Positions 7,853 to 14,645 of a stretch of 17,349 nt of DNA are shown here, one piece after another. A program made the position numbers and the translations under genes. Origin of the DNA: an uncultured Granulosicoccaceae bacterium (lineage in GTDB: Bacteria > Pseudomonadota > Gammaproteobacteria > Granulosicoccales > Granulosicoccaceae); the NCBI GenBank assembly GCA_937951695.1, contig CALFBL010000121.1:1-17349 (forward strand). The letters run 5' to 3'. Under the pieces are notes generated by a model that worked only from the letters and a program-made list of their open reading frames with translations, was not told the origin of the DNA and did not search any database. How positions within the stretch are numbered: the first letter of the stretch is position 1; each line of letters opens with the position of its first letter.

Positions 7853-9520
7853 ATGCCCACTCACGCTAACAATGCAGAACGGTTACTTAAAATCCGCAAT
7901 TTGACCATTGAAGGTCATTCCGACGACGAATGGATAGAAATCGTTCACGGCATCAATCTCGATCTGCACAAGGGAGAAGTGTTGGGCCTGATCGGTGAAT
8001 CGGGTGCGGGTAAGTCCACCATTGGGCTTGCAGCGATGGGATTTACCCGTGATGGCTGCCGAATATCGGGGGGGACAATCGAATTTGACGGTATGGAACT
8101 CACTACGCGGCCGAAAAGCGAGCTGCGTTCCTTGCGCGGCTCTCGCATCGCCTACGTGGCGCAATCGGCTGCAGCGTCGTTTAATCCGGCGCATCGTTTG
8201 ATCGATCAACACACCGAAGCACCGGTGCATTACGACATAATGTCACGCTCGGACAGCCAGGTGGATGCCATGGAGCTGTACGAGAAGCTGCGATTGCCGA
8301 ACCCGAAGGAGATCGGGTTTCGGTATCCGCACCAAGTATCTGGTGGCCAGTTACAGCGCGCCATGACGGCCATGGCCATGGCGTGTCGTCCCGATCTCAT
8401 TGTGTTTGATGAACCCACCACGGCACTGGATGTCACCACACAAATAGAGGTGCTGGCAGCGATTCGCGATATCGTCGAGCAGTTCAATACCGCCGCAATT
8501 TACATCACGCACGATTTAGCGGTCGTGGCGCAGATGGCGGATCGTATAAAAGTGTTACTTAAAGGCGATGAAGTTGAAGAAGCCGACACCGCTACCATGC
8601 TGCGTTCACCGAGAGAGGATTACACCAAATCACTATGGGCGGTGCGCAGTTTTCAAAAACCGGAAAATCTGCGGCCGGACGCTAGTTCGGCTGAGATACC
8701 CGTGGTGGCGGTAGACGCTGTGGACGCCAGCTACACCCGAGGTGCGAAGGTTCTGCACGATGTTTCGTTCGATATCCATCGGGGCATGACGGTGGCTATC
8801 GTGGGTGAGTCGGGTTCGGGCAAATCTACCACCGCGCGCTGCATAACCGGCCTGTTGCCACCGTCATCGGGTGTGGTGCGCTTTAACGGTGAGGAATTAC
8901 CACCGAGTTACAAACAACGCACAAAAGATCAATTGCGTCAGGCGCAAATGATCTATCAAATGGCCGATACGGCGCTAAATCCGCGCATCAAAATATGCGA
9001 TATCATTGGCCGTCCCGCGCAGTTCTACAGCGGCCTGAGTGGTTCGGCTTTGAAGACGAGAGTGGAAGAGTTGCTGGATTTGATTGAACTGGAGCCGGCT
9101 CAGTACTACAGCCGCTATCCGCCCGAACTCTCAGGCGGGCAAAAGCAGCGTATCGGCATCGCTCGGGCCTTGGCGGCAGAACCGTCGTTCATCATTTGCG
9201 ATGAAGTCACCAGTGCACTCGATCAATTGGTGGCAGAAGGCATTCTTAAATTGCTTGATCGTTTGCAAAGCACCCTGAACCTTGCCTATATGTTTATCAC
9301 TCACGATTTAGCCACGGTTCGTTCCATCGCGGACGAAGTGGTGGTGATGAAAGAGGGGCGGGTGGTAGAACAAGGGCCCAAGACAGTCATGTTCAAGCCG
9401 CCGCATCACGCGTACACCGATCTGTTGCTGTCGTCAGTGCCGGAGATGGACCCAGACTGGTTGACGCGTTTGCTCGAAGAACGTGGAGTGGATAACATCG
9501 GCGAAGCGGCCCGTAATTGA
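7853..9520 (+). CDS. ABC transporter ATP-binding protein, two fused ATPase domains (DppD-DppF type)
   Basis: About 555 residues carry two complete ABC cassettes that power the transporter on the cytoplasmic side. Domain 1 has Walker A GESGAGKST, signature SGGQLQRA and Walker B FDEPTTALD. Domain 2 has Walker A GESGSGKST, signature LSGGQKQRIGIARAL and a Walker B ending CDEVTSALDQL, where valine replaces the usual proline. Each cassette ends with a switch histidine (ITHDLA). Separate DppD and DppF proteins are the classical form, but fusions of this kind are common. Starts are possible at 7847 (ATG overlapping the previous stop, TGATG) and 7853. I chose 7853 because AGGA at 7840-7843 then lies nine bases upstream rather than three. 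The next gene begins only 7 bases after the stop. Confidence 0.93.
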   Translation: MPTHANNAERLLKIRNLTIEGHSDDEWIEIVHGINLDLHKGEVLGLIGESGAGKSTIGLAAMGFTRDGCRISGGTIEFDGMELTTRPKSELRSLRGSRIAYVAQSAAASFNPAHRLIDQHTEAPVHYDIMSRSDSQVDAMELYEKLRLPNPKEIGFRYPHQVSGGQLQRAMTAMAMACRPDLIVFDEPTTALDVTTQIEVLAAIRDIVEQFNTAAIYITHDLAVVAQMADRIKVLLKGDEVEEADTATMLRSPREDYTKSLWAVRSFQKPENLRPDASSAEIPVVAVDAVDASYTRGAKVLHDVSFDIHRGMTVAIVGESGSGKSTTARCITGLLPPSSGVVRFNGEELPPSYKQRTKDQLRQAQMIYQMADTALNPRIKICDIIGRPAQFYSGLSGSALKTRVEELLDLIELEPAQYYSRYPPELSGGQKQRIGIARALAAEPSFIICDEVTSALDQLVAEGILKLLDRLQSTLNLAYMFITHDLATVRSIADEVVVMKEGRVVEQGPKTVMFKPPHHAYTDLLLSSVPEMDPDWLTRLLEERGVDNIGEAARN

Positions 9521-9527
9521 GAATGTG

Positions 9528-10484
9528 ATGTGTGAGCGACTGGTTGGAGACATTGGCGGCACGAATGCCCGCCTCGCCGTGCTAGATAAGGAGGGCAAGC
9601 CGGTTGATGCGGTGACTTACACCTGCAATGATTTTCCGGGGCCTCTGGAGACCATTCAGACCTTCATGAAAGAGCGTGAGATCGATTCGATCAGCGACGC
9701 GGTCATTGCGGTGGCAACGCCGGTTACCTCGGATACGGTCAACCTGACCAACAACCATTGGTGTTTCTCGATCGCCGAAATGGAACACACGCTGGGTCTT
9801 GAAACCGGTCGGTTTCAGGTGATCAACGATTTTAAAGCCTTGGCCTTGTCCGTTCCGCACTTAAAATCCGGTGATGTTAGCAAGATCGGTCGAGGCGAAC
9901 CTCTGGCCGAGCGTGCCATTGCGGTCATCGGCCCCGGTACAGGTCTCGGTGTGTCGGGTCTTGTGCCTACCCCTGCGGGGGGCTGGGTGGCCTTACAGGG
10001 AGAAGGAGGGCACGTGTCGATCGGGGTTCGAACCGAGCGCGAAATTGCCATCTACGAGTTGTTGAATGACCGATTCCGTCATGTATCGGCGGAGCGGTTC
10101 CTATCCGGTGATGGTTTATCGAACATTGCAAACGCCTTGCGCGAGATCGACAAGCTTGAGCCGCGAGAAATGACACCGGCGCAAATTTCTGAGAAGGGCA
10201 TAAGCGGGGAGGACCCAGTCTGTCTGGAAGCGCTCAACATATTCTCGGAAATGCTCGGTTCCTGCGCGGGTAATCTGGCGTTAACTCTCGGTTCCGAAGG
10301 CGGGGTGTATGTCGGTGGTGGTATCGTGCCGCGGCTGGGAGATTGGTTCGCGCAGTCAAATTTTCGTGATCGGTTTGAGGCTAAAGGGCGTATGTCAGGT
10401 TTATTAGCCAGTATTCCCACTTACGTCATCGTAGCGCCTTACCCTGCGTTGATCGGTGCGGCAAGTTTACTAAACGATAATTGA
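9528..10484 (+). CDS. glk: Glucokinase (Glk family, EC 2.7.1.2)
   Basis: The 318-residue protein phosphorylates glucose to glucose 6-phosphate with ATP in the cytoplasm. It matches the E. coli Glk family (about 320 residues) along its length: the phosphate loop GDIGGTNARLAV (7-18), WCFSIAEM, the catalytic aspartate in VINDFKALAL (D101), GPGTGLGVS (135-143), GEGGHVS (158-164), HVSAERFLSGDGL and GGVYVGGGIVPR. These mark the non-ROK glucokinase type. The frame is open further upstream to a GTG at 9483, but that would overlap the ATPase gene and add residues before the conserved LVGDIGG. The ATG at 9528, with an in-frame GTG just before it, fits homologues better. The ribosome site is weak, so coupling to the upstream gene is likely. 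It sits 7 bases after the ATPase and 7 bases before the photolyase gene. Confidence 0.95.
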   Translation: MCERLVGDIGGTNARLAVLDKEGKPVDAVTYTCNDFPGPLETIQTFMKEREIDSISDAVIAVATPVTSDTVNLTNNHWCFSIAEMEHTLGLETGRFQVINDFKALALSVPHLKSGDVSKIGRGEPLAERAIAVIGPGTGLGVSGLVPTPAGGWVALQGEGGHVSIGVRTEREIAIYELLNDRFRHVSAERFLSGDGLSNIANALREIDKLEPREMTPAQISEKGISGEDPVCLEALNIFSEMLGSCAGNLALTLGSEGGVYVGGGIVPRLGDWFAQSNFRDRFEAKGRMSGLLASIPTYVIVAPYPALIGAASLLNDN

Positions 10485-10491
10485 CCCGTCC

Positions 10492-11985
10492 GTGCGAACT
10501 TGCGCCCTGGTTTTTCCGCACCAATTGTTCAGCGCACACCCCGCGTTAGGAAAAGACTGTGAGAAAGTTTTCCTCGTGGAGGACACTTTGTTCTTTCACG
10601 ACAAAACCTACCCGATGCGCATGCACAAGCAGAAACTGGCTTATCACCGCGAGACCATGCAGCTGTTCGCCGCGCAACTGAGCAAGCGCTTTGACGTGGA
10701 GAGCGTGCTTTGGGAATCCAAAACACAAAGTCTTAATGCGTTATGTAAACGCATCGCAGCTGAAGGTTTCGAGCGCGTGTCATTGTGTGATGTGCATGAT
10801 TTCTCCCTGCAACAGCGGTTGAAAAAAGCGTGTGTTAAGCACGCTTTGGAATTGTCCTGGCAGGACACGCCGATGTTTTTAAATACAAGGGAAGAAAACA
10901 CCGAGTATCGTTCTGGAAAAAAACGCTGGTTTATGAAAGATTTTTATCAATGGCAAAGGCGTCGCTTGGATGTCTTGATGGAAGACGATGAACCCCTCGG
11001 TGGGCAGTGGAGTTTTGATGAAGACAATCGTAAAAAACTACCGAAAAAACTGATTCCTGATCTACCGCTTCTACCAACGGTGCGCGCCAGTGCTGAACGC
11101 GCCAATGCGGTGGCATTTGTTGAAAAAAAATTCGCTCAAAACCCCGGCAAGCTCGCCACTCACCATTACCCTGCAACCCACGGTGTGGCGGCAAAATGGC
11201 TGGATACTTTTTTGGAGGAGCGGTTTGAACTTTTCGGCCCTTACGAAGATGCAATTGTCGAGAAACAGAACTGGCTTTATCACAGTGTGCTGACACCGAT
11301 GCTTAATATCGGTTTATTAACACCAAAACAGGTCATTGATAAAACGCTAGAAGCCGCCGTCGAATACGGTACGCCGATCGAATCGGTGGAAGGTTTTGTT
11401 CGGCAAATTATCGGTTGGCGCGAGTTCATGCGCGCAACCTACGAGGACTTGGGTGTGGCGATGCGAACCACCAATCATTGGAACCACACCCATCCCGTAC
11501 CCGACGCGTTCTATACCGCCACCACCGGTATCGATCCCATCGACGATACGATCGAACGAATTCTGAAAACCGGCTACTGCCATCACATTGAACGCTTGAT
11601 AGTGCTCGGTGGGTTCATGTTCTTGTGCGAAATTGATCCCGATGAAATCTACCGCTGGTTTATGGAGATGTTCATCGACAGCTACGATTGGGTGATGGTA
11701 CCTAACGTGTATGCCATGAGCCAACACGCCGACGGCGGCGCTATTACCACCAAGCCGTATTTTTCCGGCTCAAACTACGTCATAAGAATGAGCCATTATA
11801 AAAAGGGCGATTGGAGTGGAATCTGGGATGCTCTGTTCTGGCGCTGGATACTGAACAACAAAAAAGAACTGGCTACAAATCCGCGTTGGGCTATGGTGTG
11901 TAGAAACGCTGAACGCATGGACGCTGCCCGCGTGAAGGATATCCAAGCGACGGCTGAGGCGTTTTTGAAACAAATTACCAGCTAG
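10492..11985 (+). CDS. Photolyase/cryptochrome-family protein (deoxyribodipyrimidine photolyase-related), lacking Fe-S ligand cysteines
   Basis: The 497-residue flavoprotein belongs to the prokaryotic (6-4) photolyase-related group. The N-terminal DPRP-type Rossmann domain starts with LVFPHQLFSAHPAL (6-19). The C-terminal FAD-binding helical part contains IIGWREFMR, GYCHHIERL (361-369) and YDWVMVPNVYAMSQHADGG, followed by TKPYFSGSNY. Known members bind FAD and repair UV photoproducts with blue light, or act as photoreceptors. Characterised Fe-S members such as Agrobacterium PhrB have a YCxxC pair and CPFN cysteine; here the matching stretch reads YKKGDWSGIWDALFW (436-450) with no cysteine. 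Translation must start at the GTG at 10492, because the conserved N-terminus lies well before the next ATG. It is 7 bases downstream of glucokinase, apparently last in the operon. Repair versus sensing is undecided. Confidence 0.88.
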   Translation: MRTCALVFPHQLFSAHPALGKDCEKVFLVEDTLFFHDKTYPMRMHKQKLAYHRETMQLFAAQLSKRFDVESVLWESKTQSLNALCKRIAAEGFERVSLCDVHDFSLQQRLKKACVKHALELSWQDTPMFLNTREENTEYRSGKKRWFMKDFYQWQRRRLDVLMEDDEPLGGQWSFDEDNRKKLPKKLIPDLPLLPTVRASAERANAVAFVEKKFAQNPGKLATHHYPATHGVAAKWLDTFLEERFELFGPYEDAIVEKQNWLYHSVLTPMLNIGLLTPKQVIDKTLEAAVEYGTPIESVEGFVRQIIGWREFMRATYEDLGVAMRTTNHWNHTHPVPDAFYTATTGIDPIDDTIERILKTGYCHHIERLIVLGGFMFLCEIDPDEIYRWFMEMFIDSYDWVMVPNVYAMSQHADGGAITTKPYFSGSNYVIRMSHYKKGDWSGIWDALFWRWILNNKKELATNPRWAMVCRNAERMDAARVKDIQATAEAFLKQITS

Positions 11986-12064
11986 CAACTGAATCGAATG
12001 GGCAAAGCGGGGGTGTTCTGCGACTCATCGCCTAGCCAGTGCAGGTTTAGCAAATACTGAGAAA

Positions 12065-12077
12065 ACTGGGTTCCAGT
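12065..12077 (+). other. Small hairpin downstream of the photolyase gene
   Basis: ACTGG (12065-12069) pairs with CCAGT (12073-12077) around a GTT loop, 80 bases after the photolyase stop. No T run follows. It may mark the 3' end of the operon message, but the signal is weak. The remaining 189-base gap between the convergent genes shows nothing else. Confidence 0.2.
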
Positions 12078-12174
12078 GGCGCGGTGATGTTATGGCCTGT
12101 GCAATAGCGGTTGATGCTTTCGCTTGTCTGGAATCAGCACGGTCAGAGTGTTGTATGATGAATAACCGCGCTAC

Positions 12175-12957
12175 CTACCGATTAGCTCGTCTGTCCAACC
12201 ATAAACGTAATCGTGCTGTTAGGCTGTCGAGGTTGCCGTCGCAATTACTGAAGGTGAATCCGGATGCAACGCCGCCATCGTCTAAATCGAATACGCAGTC
12301 GTACTGACCGTTCGGTGCGTCGACAATACTGAAAATAGCGAGCGACCCTGGCGTTGTGTTGAATTCAGCAATCCCCGCGAATGAGGGCAGCGGTAAGGAC
12401 CCGCCCTCGGGCACAACCCATTCAATCGGCGCGGTGACTTTTGCGCTGACTAAGCGACACTCATCGGTATTGAGAGCCAGCAAGCCCGTGTTGCACTCCG
12501 TGGTGGGTGCGAATGCAGCTTCGTGCAGATAGACCGGGTGCACGCCGTTGTCTAAGGCCACTCTTGCTGTCCCGCAATCGATGTTCGTTATCGATTCACC
12601 AATAGCCGGATCGAAAGAACCCAGACACGCCGCCTGACTGTCCGTGAATTGCTCGCCGGCTTGCAGTATCTGATTCAAATCAATCAACTCTGCAGAAACC
12701 ACCTGACGTAGTTGGGATTCAAATTCAGTCACTCGTCCGTCACTGAGATCAACAATCGTTGGAGCCCCCAAGTCTTCTGCGGTGGGTGATTGGCTCACAG
12801 GTTCTTCTGGACTCTCATCAGTCGCACCGGCTTCATCGAGCTGAACGCCAGTGTCGCCGGAGACGGTTCCATCGGAATCGCCCGAGCCACTGCCGCACGC
12901 TGACCCGAGTAGCGGCAGCAATACTATTATCGGCAGAAACAGTGGTTTAGTTCTCAT
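12175..12957 (-). CDS. Predicted outer-membrane lipoprotein of unknown function with six cysteines
   Basis: The 260-residue protein begins with a lipoprotein signal: positive residues R2 and K4, a hydrophobic core, then LLGSAC with the lipidated cysteine at 21. The next residue is glycine, not aspartate, which favours the outer membrane. A low-complexity Gly/Ser/Asp/Glu linker runs from about 22 to 62. The folded part (about 65-260) carries six cysteines in three roughly spaced pairs (111/128, 155/167, 221/239), suggesting three disulfides in the oxidising periplasm. Aspartate-rich loops occur near the third pair (FDLDDGG). I do not recognise a family. The gene is convergent with the photolyase gene and divergent from folD, so it is probably transcribed alone. 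Confidence 0.8.
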   Translation of the reverse strand: MRTKPLFLPIIVLLPLLGSACGSGSGDSDGTVSGDTGVQLDEAGATDESPEEPVSQSPTAEDLGAPTIVDLSDGRVTEFESQLRQVVSAELIDLNQILQAGEQFTDSQAACLGSFDPAIGESITNIDCGTARVALDNGVHPVYLHEAAFAPTTECNTGLLALNTDECRLVSAKVTAPIEWVVPEGGSLPLPSFAGIAEFNTTPGSLAIFSIVDAPNGQYDCVFDLDDGGVASGFTFSNCDGNLDSLTARLRLWLDRRANR

Positions 12958-13119
12958 AGGAATCGCTTAGTGGGTGTTCTCAGTCGTTACCGGACGATAC
13001 GCCATTAACTGATTGAATGTAAACTTCCGGTGTGTGACGGTTAGGGAACTTTCGTGCACACTGGTTGTGAACAGGGCCAAAAGCGGCAATTTAGCATCTC
13101 TATTGGATTTTGTGGACAT
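12958..13119. promoter_or_regulatory. Divergent intergenic region between the lipoprotein gene and folD
   Basis: This 162-base stretch must hold both promoters. I see no confident -35/-10 pair. An imperfect dyad, GTGTG near 13031 and CACAC near 13060, flanks the middle of the region, with GTGCAC at its right side. No gene is supported here; the frame of folD stays open into this stretch but without conserved residues. Confidence 0.4.
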
Positions 13120-13995
13120 ATGAGTAAAATTATTGACGGCAAAGCCTTTGCTGAGACGGTACGCGAGGGTGTTGCCGAGCAGGTTAATTGGTTAAAAAAT
13201 CACCACCACATTACTCCCGGGTTGGCGGTTGTCTTAGTGGGGGAAGACCCTGCCAGTCAGGTGTACGTGCGGAACAAAGGCAAGCAGACTGTTGAAGCGG
13301 GTATGAATTCCTATGAACACAAGTTGGATCCATCGGTGTCTGAAGGTGAGCTGCTTGGTTTGATCGATCAATTGAACCGTGATGAAAAAGTGCACGGCAT
13401 TCTTGTGCAGTTGCCATTACCAGTGCATATTCGTGAGTCGGCGGTTATCGACGCCATCGACTACCGCAAAGACGTCGACGGCTTTCACTTAACAAACGTA
13501 GGCTTGTTAAACACCGGTGGCGACGGTGTGGTGCCGTGTACGCCGCTGGGTTGCATCATGATGCTCAAAGATCGTCTGGGTAGTCTGTCTGGAAAAAATG
13601 CGGTGGTGGTTGGACGATCTAACATCGTCGGTAAACCGATGGCAGCGCTGTTGCTAAAAGAGAGTTGCACGCTGACCATCGCTCACTCTCGTACCGCTGA
13701 TTTACCGGAGGTGTGTCGTGCGGCCGATATCTTAGTGGCGGCGGTGGGTCGACCGGAGATGATTCCCGGTGATTGGGTTAAACCAGGCGCTGCTGTGATT
13801 GATGTGGGTATAAACAGAATCGAACGAGACGGCAAGACCAAACTGGTTGGTGATGTGGACTTTGCCAGTTGTGAGGCGATTGCTGGGGCAATCACGCCCG
13901 TGCCGGGTGGTGTAGGGCCAATGACGATTGCATGTTTACTGCACAACACCGTGCAACAAGCGGCGCGCCAAAACGACATCGAGTTGCCCGCGTAA
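13120..13995 (+). CDS. folD: Bifunctional methylenetetrahydrofolate dehydrogenase/methenyltetrahydrofolate cyclohydrolase FolD
   Basis: The 291-residue cytoplasmic enzyme interconverts 5,10-methylene- and 10-formyl-tetrahydrofolate, using NADP(H) for the dehydrogenase step. Catalytic residues match E. coli FolD with an offset of one: Y49xxxK53, Q97 in VQLPLP and D120 in DVDGFH. The C-terminal Rossmann part shows PCTPLG, VVVGRSNIVGKPMAALLL, HSRT, DILVAAVGRP, GDVDF and ITPVPGGVGPMT. The frame is open to 13054, but the ATG at 13120 gives the usual length and N-terminus (MSKIIDGK), with GTGGA a few bases upstream. FolD supplies one-carbon units for purines, methionine and formyl-methionine. The GcvT-type enzyme at the left end of the window would feed the same folate pool, but distance argues against co-regulation. 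Confidence 0.96.
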   Translation: MSKIIDGKAFAETVREGVAEQVNWLKNHHHITPGLAVVLVGEDPASQVYVRNKGKQTVEAGMNSYEHKLDPSVSEGELLGLIDQLNRDEKVHGILVQLPLPVHIRESAVIDAIDYRKDVDGFHLTNVGLLNTGGDGVVPCTPLGCIMMLKDRLGSLSGKNAVVVGRSNIVGKPMAALLLKESCTLTIAHSRTADLPEVCRAADILVAAVGRPEMIPGDWVKPGAAVIDVGINRIERDGKTKLVGDVDFASCEAIAGAITPVPGGVGPMTIACLLHNTVQQAARQNDIELPA

Positions 13996-14024
13996 GGGGC
14001 AGTAATCTAAGCTAGGCACGGCTC

Positions 14025-14498
14025 TTAGATGGTGGTGCTCGGTTTTTTTGGCGCGATAGGGGCAACGCTTTCTGTCATCCACATACCCTCATAGTACCCT
14101 TCACTCTGACGGCGCAGACTAAACAGGTAGCCTACCTGTTCGCCGTTCCGAGTTACCAGCCAAACCGGTTGTAACGCAACATCACCCCTGATCTCCATCG
14201 GACCAAAGTCTTCATCGATGTGATTGAGCATTTCGGGGAAGCCAGACTTGATCATTTGTTTGAAGCGCGGCAATGGCCCAGTAAACGCTCTGTTACTCGG
14301 CGCCGCAAATCGCCATACCGTGACAATCCCTTCATCGCCATCACTCGGATCGTTGGTTCTCAGTGCTTCAATGATGATTTCGACCACTTCTGCCGGCTTG
14401 ATCGCGGTGGACGGTCCTTTGGGCGCACCCGTGCCGGCCCAAGCGTTAGATGACAGAATCAGCAAAAAGACCAAAATTCTCCCAAATGATGCACGCAT
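14025..14498 (-). CDS. Secreted DUF4864-like protein
   Basis: The 157-residue protein has a Sec signal peptide (MRASFGR, a hydrophobic core, and probable cleavage after SNAWA near residue 21). The mature domain resembles DUF4864: EIIIEALRTNDPSDGDEGIVTVWRF appears as two blocks, followed by SNRAFTGPLPRFKQMIKS and a predicted beta-rich C-terminal half (VWLVTRNGEQVGYLFSLRRQ). The function of this family is not known to me. An in-frame ATG lies 13 codons earlier at 14537, but the ATG at 14498 has a GAGGG ribosome site at good spacing and places the signal peptide correctly. The gene converges on folD with a 29-base gap and diverges from the DUF1800 gene across a 147-base region. Confidence 0.8.
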   Translation of the reverse strand: MRASFGRILVFLLILSSNAWAGTGAPKGPSTAIKPAEVVEIIIEALRTNDPSDGDEGIVTVWRFAAPSNRAFTGPLPRFKQMIKSGFPEMLNHIDEDFGPMEIRGDVALQPVWLVTRNGEQVGYLFSLRRQSEGYYEGMWMTESVAPIAPKKPSTTI

Positions 14499-14551
14499 AG
14501 CGGTTACCCTCGTCGATGGACATGTAATAGCATACACCCCTGCATGCTCAC

Positions 14552-14565
14552 TTAGGTGTACCTAA
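14552..14565. promoter_or_regulatory. Perfect dyad TTAGGT-GT-ACCTAA in the divergent promoter region
   Basis: TTAGGT (14552-14557) and ACCTAA (14560-14565) are exact inverse arms separated by two bases. The dyad lies 54 bases upstream of the DUF4864-like start and 81 bases upstream of the DUF1800 start, where a dimeric repressor or activator could control either or both genes. No regulator gene is nearby, and the motif is not one I can assign to a known factor. Confidence 0.4.
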
Positions 14566-14645
14566 ACGATGCCGATACCGGTTCGTGTTTCGGGGTTTCC
14601 AGGTGGACGCGTCGCCCTGAACATTGAAAATCTTACGGAGCTGTC

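Noticed and set aside
9483..9527. Upstream GTG start extending glucokinase into the ATPase gene
   Set aside because: The added residues do not belong to the conserved Glk N-terminus, and the ATG at 9528 gives the normal length.
12092..12307. 71-codon plus-strand frame at the 3' end of the lipoprotein gene
   Set aside because: Overlaps the lipoprotein coding region in antisense and has no ribosome site or domain.
13054..13119. Upstream extension of FolD
   Set aside because: The extra 22 residues precede the standard FolD start (MSKIIDGK), and the ATG at 13120 has a plausible ribosome site.
14015..14049. Possible Rho-independent terminator for folD (weak stem, then seven T at 14043-14049)
   Set aside because: Only a five-pair stem with a 15-base loop could be drawn, and the T run lies inside the end of the convergent coding gene; too weak to list.
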